A DNA stretch of 64,000 nucleotides from an uncultured Collinsella sp. (GTDB lineage Bacteria; Actinomycetota; Coriobacteriia; Coriobacteriales; Coriobacteriaceae): assembly GCA_902475785.1 (NCBI GenBank), contig CABSAN010000006.1, positions 3,605-67,604 of the forward strand. The letters run 5' to 3'. The translations under genes and the position numbers were made by a program. The notes under the pieces were generated by a model, which had not been told where the DNA came from, made no database searches, and worked only from the letters and a program-made list of their open reading frames with translations. This document shows, one piece after another, positions 50,688-58,512 of the stretch (position 1 is its first letter; the number at the start of each line of letters is the position of its first letter).

Positions 50688-50954
50688 ATGCCAGAGGGTT
50701 CCGTCCGCAACTTCGATGAGATCTCGGATCGCCTGGACCAGATTATCGCCACCGTTCGCTCCAAGGATACGTCCTTGGAGCGTTCGCTTGATTTGTTTGA
50801 CGAGGCGATTGAGCTGGGCTCCCGTGCGGTCGATATGGTCGACAAGTTTGAGCTGACACCGCGTGAGGCCGACAAGCTCGAGCAGGAATACGATGAGGAT
50901 GCGGCAAATGAGTCCCAAGATAGGCAGGCTGCATCCCCGGATACGAATGGTTGA
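50688..50954 (+). CDS. xseB: Exodeoxyribonuclease VII small subunit
   Basis: An 88-residue protein with the XseB core: FDEISDRLDQIIATVRS, SLERSLDLFDEAIELGSRA, then a polar tail. It partners with XseA to degrade single-stranded DNA. xseA, usually adjacent, is not in this window. The stop overlaps the next start (TGATG). Confidence 0.9.
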   Translation: MPEGSVRNFDEISDRLDQIIATVRSKDTSLERSLDLFDEAIELGSRAVDMVDKFELTPREADKLEQEYDEDAANESQDRQAASPDTNG

Positions 50955-51766
50955 TGGCATTCATGAAACGCGTGCGTCTCGATGACGAACTGATTTCACA
51001 GGGCATCTGCGCCGATCGCGCGGATGCCCTTCGCACTCTTATGGCCGGCTTGGTTTCGAGTGGCGGTGAGCGCTTGACCTCTCCGGGGCTCAAGGTGACG
51101 CCGGGCCTGCCACTGCACGTCAAGGGCCGCATTCCGTACGTTGGGCGCGGCGGGCTCAAGCTCGAGGGTGCGCTCGATGCGTTTTGTATCGATCCCACGG
51201 GCCTTGCCTGCCTGGACGTAGGCTGCTCTACTGGCGGCTTTACCGATTGCCTGCTCAAGCGCGGTGCCGCCACGGTCGTTTCGGTCGATGTGGGCCGTGC
51301 CCAGTTTGACTGGTCGCTGCGCCAAGACGATCGCGTGACGCTCCATGAACGCACGAATGTGACGCAGTTGCCCGAGCTCGGCTACGGCGGCGCTATTGAC
51401 CTCGCCGTGTGCGACGTGTCTTTTACCAGCATCGCGAACATCATCGATGCGGTGTTGGCGTGTCTGAAGCGTTCGGGTTCGTTTTGCACGCTCGTAAAGC
51501 CGCAGTTTGAGGCGCCGGCTGCGCTGGTGGGCGAGGGCGGTATCGTAACCGACCCCGCCGTCCGCCGCGATACGCTCGTGGCGGCGATTGAGCTGTTCGC
51601 CGCCAAGGGATTGTTCCCGGTCGACGTGTTCGTGTCGCCCATTCATGGCGCCAAGGGCAACGTCGAGTTTTTCCTGTACGGCACGAGGTTTGTCCCCGAT
51701 GAGCGCTCCGATGACGAGTTGCAATCCCAGGTATCGGCTTTGAGCGAGAAAGCGGCAACGCTATGA
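50954..51766 (+). CDS. tlyA: TlyA family rRNA 2'-O-methyltransferase
   Basis: A protein of about 270 residues. An N-terminal S4 RNA-binding domain (RLDDELISQGICADRADALRT) joins an FtsJ-like methyltransferase domain with the SAM motif CLDVGCSTGGFTDCLL and the VGRGGLKLEGAL lead-in. Mycobacterial TlyA methylates 16S and 23S rRNA and sets capreomycin sensitivity. The start at ATG 50954 overlaps the xseB stop; ATG 50963 is also possible. nadK and recN follow, a common order. Confidence 0.93.
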   Translation: MAFMKRVRLDDELISQGICADRADALRTLMAGLVSSGGERLTSPGLKVTPGLPLHVKGRIPYVGRGGLKLEGALDAFCIDPTGLACLDVGCSTGGFTDCLLKRGAATVVSVDVGRAQFDWSLRQDDRVTLHERTNVTQLPELGYGGAIDLAVCDVSFTSIANIIDAVLACLKRSGSFCTLVKPQFEAPAALVGEGGIVTDPAVRRDTLVAAIELFAAKGLFPVDVFVSPIHGAKGNVEFFLYGTRFVPDERSDDELQSQVSALSEKAATL

Positions 51767-52623
51767 AGGTCTTTCTGGTTCCCAATTACTACAAGCAAGA
51801 GGCGGTCGAGAGCGGTCTGATGCTCGAGCTTTGGCTTTCGCGCCAAGGCTATGAGGTCGCATGGGCTGCCCACCAGCGCTCCAAGATTCAGAGCACGCCC
51901 GATGTTGACGATGCCGACCTGGTCATTACGCTCGGCGGTGACGGCACGTTGCTGCGCGCCGCTCGTATCCTCAACTACCGCGAGATTCCCATTTTGGGTC
52001 TTTCCTATGGTCACCTTGGCTTTTTGACGGCGGCCAGTCCTGAGGAGCGTGACATTTTGCAGGTTGTGAGCGATGCCCTGTCCGGTGAGCTCCACGTGAG
52101 CCGCCGCGCGACCATCGCCGCGGATATCGTCTCGGTGCGCGATGACGGCACGAAGGACGTCGTGCGCGCGTTTGCTCTCAACGATATGGCGCTCACGCGC
52201 GGGCCGCTCTCCGATATGGTTGAGTTTGACATCACGGTGTCCGGCCATCATATCGATCGCCTGCGCGGTGACGGTGTCGTCGTGTCGACGGCGACTGGCT
52301 CCACCGGCTATGCGCTGAGCGCCGGCGGCCCCATCGTGAGCCCCGACTATACGGGTATGGTCTGTGTGCCCATCGCGCCGCACACCATTCAAGCTCGCGC
52401 TTTCTTGACCTCGCCGAGCGATGTCGTCGAAATCTTTATGTCCGATGATCGCCCGAGCGTGCCTGCCATCGCTATCGACGGACAGTTTGTTACCTGCGAC
52501 GGCACGGTCGAGAGCGTGGCCGTGCGTCGCGGTCCCGGCGATGTGCTGCTGCTCGATTACGGTCCCGAGAGCTTCTATAACTCAGTGAGCCGCGTGTTCT
52601 ATGGAGTGCGTCATGATCGATGA
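51763..52623 (+). CDS. nadK: NAD kinase
   Basis: A 286-residue kinase making NADP. The GGDGTLLRAAR motif (about 50-60), NDMALTRG and the STATGSTGYALSAGGPI block are diagnostic. The start overlaps the tlyA stop by four bases, and recN starts inside its last codons. Confidence 0.96.
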   Translation: MKVFLVPNYYKQEAVESGLMLELWLSRQGYEVAWAAHQRSKIQSTPDVDDADLVITLGGDGTLLRAARILNYREIPILGLSYGHLGFLTAASPEERDILQVVSDALSGELHVSRRATIAADIVSVRDDGTKDVVRAFALNDMALTRGPLSDMVEFDITVSGHHIDRLRGDGVVVSTATGSTGYALSAGGPIVSPDYTGMVCVPIAPHTIQARAFLTSPSDVVEIFMSDDRPSVPAIAIDGQFVTCDGTVESVAVRRGPGDVLLLDYGPESFYNSVSRVFYGVRHDR

Positions 52624-54241
52624 GCTGCAGGTTTCTAACATTGCACTCATTCGCGAGGCGACGTTGGTGCCAAGCGCGGGTCTAACGGTTCTGACCGGCG
52701 AGACCGGTGCCGGTAAGACCGCACTGCTCTCGGCGCTCAAGCTCATTTTGGGCGAGCGCGCGGATTCGTCGACGGTGCGCGAGGGCGAGGCGCTTGCCAG
52801 CGTCGAGGCGCGCCTGTTCGAAGGCCCGCACGATACGGAGGGCTTCACCGTGCAGCGCAGTCTTTCTGCCGAGGGCCGCAGCCGCGTAAAAATTGACGGC
52901 CGCATCGCCAGCGTGCGTGAGCTTTCCGAGCGCGTCGGCGTGATGATGGATTTGTGCGGCCAGCATGAGCACCAGCGCCTCCTAGATCCGGCACATCATG
53001 TTGCCATGGTTGATGCCTGGGCTGGGCGCGCGACACTCGAGGCGCTGGAAAAGTACCGTGTCTGCTTCAAGGCGTCGCGTGCGGCTGCTAAAGAGGTCCG
53101 TCGCGTTGAAGAGGCCTCGCGTGCGCAGGGGAGTCGCATCGAGGAGGCGCGCTTCGCCCTGGAGCGCATCGCCGAGGTCGATCCCAAGCCGGGTGAGTAT
53201 GAGGAGCTCGAGGAGCTGTTGCCGCGCTCCGAGCATGCCGAGGTTCTGGTGGCCACGGCTAACGAAGCCCATGCATCGCTTGCTGCCGAAGGGGGAGCGC
53301 TTGATGCCGTGAATGGCGCCGTGGCCGAGCTTTCACGCATGGCGACCGTTGACCGCAAGCTAGGTGACATCGCCGACGCACTTTCGGATGCCTGCATTTC
53401 GCTTGAGGATTGCGCCAACGAGTTGCGTGCTTATCGCGATGGCGTTGCGTTTGACCCTCGCGAGCTGGCTCGTATGCGCGAACGGTATTCCGACCTCAAG
53501 GGTCTGCTGCGTCAGTGGGGTCCCACCATGGACGATGTATTTGCCATGCGCGATCGCTCGCAAGAGCTGTTGTCGCTGGTAGACGATGGTGATGAGCAGA
53601 TCAAGAAGGCTCGCGAAGCGCTTGGCGCGGCGGAGCGTGAACTGTTCGCCGCCGCCAAGGCGCTCAAGCGTGCGCGCAATACCGCTGCTCCGCGTTTTTG
53701 TCACGAGGTGGGTCGTCAGATGGCGCGCCTGGAGATGGGCGGCGCTGAGCTGGTCTGGGAGTCGCGCGATCTTCCGCGTGCTGAGTGGACACTCGCGGGT
53801 CCTTCGAGTTATGAGCTGCTATATCGCAGCGGCGCCGGCTTGACACCTCGTCCCTTGCGCCGCATTGCCTCGGGCGGCGAGCTGAGCCGCGTGATGCTGG
53901 CGAGCAAGGTTGTCCTCGGTAATGCGGACGGCGTCGACACGCTGGTGTTCGACGAGGTCGATGCCGGTGTCGGCGGCTCCACGGCTCGTGCTCTTGCTGG
54001 TGTGCTGGCCGATCTTGCCGCCACGCATCAGGTGATTGTCGTAACACACCTGGCGCAGGTTGCGGTCATGGCCGACAAGCATTACGTGGTCAGTAAAGAG
54101 CCCGGCGACGTTCCTCAAACGCACCTGGACGAGGTGACCGGCGATGCCCGTACCGCAGAGATCGCCCGTATGCTGAGCGGCGATCAATCCGAGGCAAGCC
54201 TAGCGCACGCCAGGCAGATGCTCGAAGAAGCGCGTGCTTAG
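52613..54241 (+). CDS. recN: DNA repair protein RecN
   Basis: A 542-residue SMC-like ATPase for double-strand break repair. Walker A is TGETGAGKTALLSAL near the N-terminus. Two moderate coiled coils lie in the centre. The signature RRIASGGELSRVMLA and Walker B TLVFDEVDAGVGG are in the C-terminal third. ATG 52613 is chosen because GGAG lies six bases upstream; ATG 52601 is four codons earlier. It overlaps nadK by 11 bases. Confidence 0.96.
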   Translation: MIDELQVSNIALIREATLVPSAGLTVLTGETGAGKTALLSALKLILGERADSSTVREGEALASVEARLFEGPHDTEGFTVQRSLSAEGRSRVKIDGRIASVRELSERVGVMMDLCGQHEHQRLLDPAHHVAMVDAWAGRATLEALEKYRVCFKASRAAAKEVRRVEEASRAQGSRIEEARFALERIAEVDPKPGEYEELEELLPRSEHAEVLVATANEAHASLAAEGGALDAVNGAVAELSRMATVDRKLGDIADALSDACISLEDCANELRAYRDGVAFDPRELARMRERYSDLKGLLRQWGPTMDDVFAMRDRSQELLSLVDDGDEQIKKAREALGAAERELFAAAKALKRARNTAAPRFCHEVGRQMARLEMGGAELVWESRDLPRAEWTLAGPSSYELLYRSGAGLTPRPLRRIASGGELSRVMLASKVVLGNADGVDTLVFDEVDAGVGGSTARALAGVLADLAATHQVIVVTHLAQVAVMADKHYVVSKEPGDVPQTHLDEVTGDARTAEIARMLSGDQSEASLAHARQMLEEARA

Positions 54242-54268
54242 GCCGAGCCGTTACATGTATGTTCGACC

Positions 54269-54442
54269 CGGCCGCCACGAAACCGGCCTAACTACTACGT
54301 TTAATAGGCTATCGGCAACCACGTCAAGAATTGCAAAAAGAAAACCGCAGGTAGAAAGCCTGCGGTTTTTTCTATTTTCGGCATGTGGTTGGGCCATGCT
54401 GTTAAAACGTAGTAGATGGGCCGGTTTCGTGCCGAGCGGCGT
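54269..54442. repeat. Long nested inverted repeat around the recN terminator
   Basis: Arms at 54273-54301 (CCGCCACGAAACCGGCCTAA onward) and 54413-54436 onward are near-complementary: CACGAAACCGGCC and CTACTACGTTT are matched exactly with small differences between. A second, weaker pair (GGCAACCACGT and ACATGTGGTTG-like) continues inward to the terminator at 54341. The whole region can fold into one hairpin of about 170 bases. Confidence 0.65.
54341..54371. terminator. Intrinsic terminator after recN
   Basis: A perfect 11-bp stem (AAAACCGCAGG with CCTGCGGTTTT, loop TAGAAAG) with T residues on the right and A residues on the left. It can work in both directions and sits at the centre of a larger inverted repeat. 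Confidence 0.88.
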
Positions 54443-54462
54443 TTGTTGGCTCCCTAAAATGT

Positions 54463-55320
54463 CTACTCCACGACCTTATCCGGTTGGATGAGTTCCTCAT
54501 AGTAGCTAATGTGCTCTCGGGCGTCCTCAATTTCGGGCAGCAGGAAGTTGTAGATGACCTCGATGATCATCGTGGCGCTCATTTTGGAGAACGCAAAGTC
54601 GCCCGTGGTGAGCAGCGCCTCGTGGTTCACGGTATTAAAGGTGTAGTCGGCCAGGCGAGCAAGTGGAGACTTGCTGTCGCTGCTGATGACGACCACGGTG
54701 GCACCGCAGTCGCGAGCCGCTTTTGCCATACGATTCAGACGGCGTGACTTGCCGGAGTTCGAGATTAGCACGATAACGTCGCCGGGGCGCAGCGTGAGCG
54801 CAAAGCCGATTGATGTCTCGCTGATGGTGCTCGCCATGCAGCGCAGGCCCAGCTGCGAAAACTTAAACGTCGCGTCGAGAGCGACAGCATTGGTGTTGCC
54901 TACGGCCGCAAACTCAATAACGCCCGCATTCTTTAACGCGTGCACAACTGCGGTCAACGTGTCGTGATCAATGCCGTCGATGGTCGCATTAAGCTCACTT
55001 ACCTTGGCTGCGAGGATATTTTTAAGGCTCTGCTCCATGTTGTCGAGCGAGACCTCGTCGGTCAGGCCCTCGTTGCGCTGACTCTCCAAGTCGCGCGCCA
55101 ACGAAAACTGAAAGCTGCGGAAGCTGCCAAAGCCCAGCTTGCGGCAAAAGCGCGAAACCGTTGCCTCGGACGTGGCAGCGGCTCGTGAGAGCTGGGCGGC
55201 CGTCAGGCGCGGCGCCTCGGACTGGTGCTCCAATATATAGTCGACAATGCGCTGCTCGGAATCGCTGTACCCTTTGTGCGTGCTAATAAGGGAGAGCGCG
55301 CTCTTGCTGCTATCGGTCAT
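54463..55320 (-). CDS. RpiR family transcriptional regulator (HTH-SIS)
   Basis: A 285-residue sugar-phosphate-responsive regulator. The N-terminal RpiR helix-turn-helix is about 10-85 (RLTAAQLSRAAATSEATVSRFCRKLGFGSF). The C-terminal SIS domain is about 120-260, with the sugar-phosphate loop SNSGKSRRLNRMAKAA. ATG 55320 has AGGAG seven bases upstream on this strand; an in-frame start at 55386 would add 22 residues. It is divergent from the fructose PTS gene, so it probably regulates that operon in response to a sugar phosphate. Confidence 0.9.
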   Translation of the reverse strand: MTDSSKSALSLISTHKGYSDSEQRIVDYILEHQSEAPRLTAAQLSRAAATSEATVSRFCRKLGFGSFRSFQFSLARDLESQRNEGLTDEVSLDNMEQSLKNILAAKVSELNATIDGIDHDTLTAVVHALKNAGVIEFAAVGNTNAVALDATFKFSQLGLRCMASTISETSIGFALTLRPGDVIVLISNSGKSRRLNRMAKAARDCGATVVVISSDSKSPLARLADYTFNTVNHEALLTTGDFAFSKMSATMIIEVIYNFLLPEIEDAREHISYYEELIQPDKVVE

Positions 55321-55400
55321 GGATGGCTCCTGGTTGGCATGAAAATTGGACTCGGTTTCCATGCCATAGTATGCGGACATTTTCAATTACAAGATACACC

Positions 55401-55428
55401 TTGCCGTTTCAAGTGTTGATGGTAAACT
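55401..55428 (+). promoter_or_regulatory. Candidate fruA promoter with operator-like repeat
   Basis: A -35 box TTGCCG (55401-55406) and a -10 box TAAACT (55423-55428) are 16 bases apart. The spacer holds TTTCAAGTGT (55407-55416), which recurs at 55514-55523. A leftward promoter for the RpiR gene (TTGTAA, 55389-55394; TACTAT, 55368-55373) overlaps this region, with a short 15-base spacer. Confidence 0.5.
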
Positions 55429-55591
55429 TTCACCTACCGTTTACGGTTATGAAAGAACCTTTCACCGGAGAATTGCGCCTTGCCCCTTCTCACGCGGACG
55501 GTGGGTTGCTATCTTTCAAGTGTGGAAAAACGCGCATTGAAGCGCGTGCAGGGGAGCGCCTGCGGGCGCAAAACTTAAAAAGGAGGGACAC

Positions 55592-57595
55592 ATGGCTAAG
55601 TTTGACATCATCGCCGCGACCGGTTGCCCGACCGGCATTGCGCACACCTTCATGGCGAAGGAGGCGCTGGAGAAGGCAGCTGCCGAGCGAGGTCTGACCA
55701 TTAAGGTCGAGACCCATGGCCAGGTCGGTGTCGAGAACGAGCTCACCAAGAGCGAGATCGCCGGTGCCAAGGCCGTCGTCGTCGCAGCCGATAAGGATGT
55801 CCAGGCTGAGCGTTTCGCCGGTAAGCCCATGGTTTCCGTCGGCGTTTCCAAGGCCCTGTCCGTCGAGGCCGCCGGTAAGCTGATCGACCGCGCGCTCGCC
55901 GCCAAGGGCGACGACACGGTTGCCGCCGCTGCCGATGTCGAGGACGAGGTCGAGGAGAAGGAGTCCATCGGTCACGTCATCTACAAGCACCTCATGAATG
56001 GCGTCAGCCACATGCTGGTCTTCGTCGTTGCCGGTGGTGTTCTGACCGCCGTCTCATTCCTGTGGGGCATTACGTCCTTCGATTCGACGGCTTCCGACTA
56101 CAACACCTTTGCCGCGATGCTCAAGATCATCGGCGGCATCGCCATGAACCTCATGGTTCCCGTGCTTTCCGCTTACATCGCCGAGTCCATCGGCAAGCGC
56201 CCGGCGCTCGTCCCCGGTTTCGTCGCCGGTATGATCGCCATCCAGGGCCTGCCTGTTAACGCCGATACCGGCATGATCGACGCCGGTGGCGCAGGTGTGG
56301 GCTTTGGCTTCCTGGGCGGCATCGTCGGCGGCTTCCTCGCTGGCTATGTCATCCTGCTGCTCGAGAAGGTTTTTGCCGGTCTGCCCAAGAACCTGGACGG
56401 CCTCAAGGCTATCTTCCTTTACCCGCTGTTCTCGACCGCCATTGTCGGTCTGGTCATGCTCGGCATTTCCGGCCCCATGGCTGCCATCAACACCGCCATG
56501 ATGGACTTCCTCAAGGGCCTGTCCGCCTCTGGCGCCGTTGTTCTGGGTCTTGCCATCGGCTGCATGTGCGCCTTTGACATGGGCGGCCCGGTCAACAAGG
56601 CTGCTTACGTCACCGGTACCGCTATGCTCACCGAGGCTCTGGCTGCCGGTGTCGGCACCGATACCTACAACTTCGGCACCAACTTCATGGCTGCCGTCTC
56701 CGCCGCCTGCATCGTTCCGCCGCTGATCACCACCTTCGCCGTCGTTGTCGGCAAGAAGTACTTCAGCCAGGAGGATCACGACGCCGGTGTCGTCAACCTC
56801 ATCCTTGGTTGCACCCACATCACCGAGGGCGCCATTCCGTTCATGACCAAGAACATTTGGCCCGTCATGCCCATCATGATGCTCGGTTCCTCCATCGCTT
56901 CGATCCTGACCATTATGTTCAACGTTCACGATCCGGCGCCCCACGGTGGCTTCCTGGTCCTGCCCGTTGTCGAGAACGGTCCGCTGTGGGTCCTCGCTAT
57001 CCTCATCGGCGCTGTGGTCGGCGGCATCCTGTTCGTGGCCTTCAAGAAGTATGACTTCGAGAAGAACCAGAAGGCCGCTCCTGCAGCCAAGCCGGTTGAG
57101 GCCCCCAAGGCCGCTGCCGTCGAGGCCCCCAAGGCCGAGGCTTCCGACTTCGTGAAGGTCGAGAACGTCTTTGTTGCCGAGGACTTCGCTTCTCGTGACG
57201 AGGCTCTGAGCTTTGTCTCCAACCAGGCCGTCAAGGCCGGTATCGCCGGCGACGCCGACGCCGTGATGAACGCCTTCCTGGCCCGTGAGGCCGAGGGTAC
57301 CACGGGCATGATGGAGGGCTTCGCCATCCCGCATGCCAAGTCCGATGCCATTAACGAGGCTGCCGTCATCGTCGTCAAGGACGACTCTGGCGTGATCGGT
57401 TGGGACACCATGGACGGCGCTCCCGTCAACGTTGCCATCGCCCTGCTCATCCCGGGCGCTCAGGCTGGAACCACGCACCTCAAGATCCTGTCCAAGGTCG
57501 CCGAGGCGCTTATGGACGAGGACTTCCGTGCCACCGTCAAGGGTTCCACCGACGCCGCCGAGATCGCCAAGACGATCAACGCCCGCCTGGTCTAA
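55592..57595 (+). CDS. fruA: PTS fructose-type transporter, fused IIB-IIC-IIA
   Basis: A 667-residue permease that imports and phosphorylates fructose, probably at C1. The IIB domain is 1-105, with phosphocysteine Cys12 in ATGCPTGIAHTFMA. The IIC membrane domain is about 130-490, with the FDMGGPVNKAAY and ITEGAIPF signatures. A Pro/Ala linker leads to the IIA domain at about 525-667, with the active His581 in AIPHAKS. The domain order B-C-A differs from the A-B-C order of B. subtilis FruA. AAAGGAGG precedes the ATG. Two pfkB kinases downstream complete the pathway. Confidence 0.94.
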   Translation: MAKFDIIAATGCPTGIAHTFMAKEALEKAAAERGLTIKVETHGQVGVENELTKSEIAGAKAVVVAADKDVQAERFAGKPMVSVGVSKALSVEAAGKLIDRALAAKGDDTVAAAADVEDEVEEKESIGHVIYKHLMNGVSHMLVFVVAGGVLTAVSFLWGITSFDSTASDYNTFAAMLKIIGGIAMNLMVPVLSAYIAESIGKRPALVPGFVAGMIAIQGLPVNADTGMIDAGGAGVGFGFLGGIVGGFLAGYVILLLEKVFAGLPKNLDGLKAIFLYPLFSTAIVGLVMLGISGPMAAINTAMMDFLKGLSASGAVVLGLAIGCMCAFDMGGPVNKAAYVTGTAMLTEALAAGVGTDTYNFGTNFMAAVSAACIVPPLITTFAVVVGKKYFSQEDHDAGVVNLILGCTHITEGAIPFMTKNIWPVMPIMMLGSSIASILTIMFNVHDPAPHGGFLVLPVVENGPLWVLAILIGAVVGGILFVAFKKYDFEKNQKAAPAAKPVEAPKAAAVEAPKAEASDFVKVENVFVAEDFASRDEALSFVSNQAVKAGIAGDADAVMNAFLAREAEGTTGMMEGFAIPHAKSDAINEAAVIVVKDDSGVIGWDTMDGAPVNVAIALLIPGAQAGTTHLKILSKVAEALMDEDFRATVKGSTDAAEIAKTINARLV

Positions 57596-57629
57596 TCCAG
57601 CAGTTAGCGAATAATATCGCCCTTTGTAA

Positions 57630-57666
57630 CAAAGGCGGAGACCCTCTCCAGGGCCTCCGCCTTTTT
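57630..57666 (+). terminator. Intrinsic terminator after fruA
   Basis: The stem AAAGGCGGAG-CC with GG-CCTCCGCCTTT, interior loop and CTCTCCA apex, followed by TTCT. It closes the fruA transcript, so ptsH needs its own promoter or read-through. Confidence 0.82.
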
Positions 57667-57670
57667 CTGC

Positions 57671-57757
57671 CCCTCCTATAAGTTGCGGTGAAATAGGGAC
57701 TGTTTAAACGATTCAACCCCAATTTCAGTCCCTATTTCACCGCAACTTATAGGAGGG
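57671..57757. repeat. Perfect 32-bp inverted repeat with 23-bp spacer
   Basis: The arms 57671-57702 and 57726-57757 are exactly reverse-complementary over 32 bases (left arm begins CCCTCCTATAAGTTGCGGTG). Embedded are GTGAAATAGGGACTG and its complement. The length and perfection suggest a recent REP- or MITE-like insertion. It lies just after the fruA terminator. Confidence 0.9.
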
Positions 57758-57844
57758 CATAGATAGACCCCATCAACCAGATCAACCAGGCGAACAAATA
57801 ATCAGCCAGAATTTCGTTCGCACGATATTGCTCTGGACCGACTG

Positions 57845-57995
57845 AGTTTCCGCAGCTTGCCTGCCGGGCGGGGCGGTTAAGTTTGTCGCGAGTTCCGCAC
57901 GCAAAGGAAAGCACTTAATGTGCTTTCCGTCTTGCGCAGGACTGTAGAGCAGCAAACTTAACCGCCCCGCCCGGCAGGCAAGCGTGCAGGAACGA
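57845..57995. repeat. Perfect 31-bp inverted repeat around an inner hairpin
   Basis: The arms 57855-57885 and 57953-57983 are exactly reverse-complementary over 31 bases (left arm begins GCTTGCCTGCCGGGCGGGGC). Inside, GGAAAGCAC-TTAAT-GTGCTTTCC (57907-57929) forms a second stem extended by GCGCAAG/CGCAA pairs. The whole 150 bp is an imperfect palindrome unrelated in sequence to the 57671 repeat. With it, the 526-base fruA-ptsH gap holds no gene that I can see. Confidence 0.9.
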
Positions 57996-58121
57996 CATCT
58001 GTCCAACAATTCGTGCGAAACATAATGAAAAACCGTTTGATGTGAGTTAATATAAACAACGTCGTGAATCTGACTCCTGCCGCATGCACGACAGGGGTTA
58101 AACACAAAAAAGGAGTCAATT

Positions 58122-58385
58122 ATGGTTTCTGAGAAGGCTACCCTCGTCAATCCGCAGGGTCTTCACATGCGTCCGGCCGGCCTCTTCGCCTCCACCATGG
58201 GCAAGTACGCCTGCGACGTGACTGTCGTCACCCCCGAGAAGGAGGTCAACGGCAAGTCCCCGATGGCCCTCATGGCTGCTGGTATCCCCTGTGGTACCGA
58301 GGTTGAGGTCAAGTGCGACGGCGCTGACGAGGCCGAGGCTCTGGCTGCTGCCATCGAGCTCATCAAGAGCGGTCTTGGCGAGTAG
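58122..58385 (+). CDS. ptsH: Phosphocarrier protein HPr
   Basis: An 87-residue HPr. The active His15 lies in NPQGLHMRPAGLF, and the regulatory Ser46 is in VNGKSPMALMAAG, so both the phosphotransfer and HPr-kinase sites are intact. AAAAAAGGAG precedes the ATG. It passes phosphate from enzyme I to the IIA domains, including that of the fructose permease upstream. An attenuator-like hairpin follows before ptsI. Confidence 0.96.
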   Translation: MVSEKATLVNPQGLHMRPAGLFASTMGKYACDVTVVTPEKEVNGKSPMALMAAGIPCGTEVEVKCDGADEAEALAAAIELIKSGLGE

Positions 58386-58430
58386 AACTCAAACGGGTCG
58401 CATGTTGAACAATTAAGTTCATACTTGGGG

Positions 58431-58466
58431 GCGCAGTGACCTGTATTAAGGTAGCTGCGCTCTTTT
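58431..58466 (+). terminator. Attenuator-like terminator between ptsH and ptsI
   Basis: A 12-bp stem with one mismatch (GCGCAGTGACCT with AGGTAGCTGCGC, loop GTATTA) is followed by TCTTTTG. Partial termination here would make HPr in excess over enzyme I. Confidence 0.7.
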
Positions 58467-58512
58467 GTCATGGATATGGCAAAACGCTTTATCACATGAC
58501 ACGGAGAGAGGA

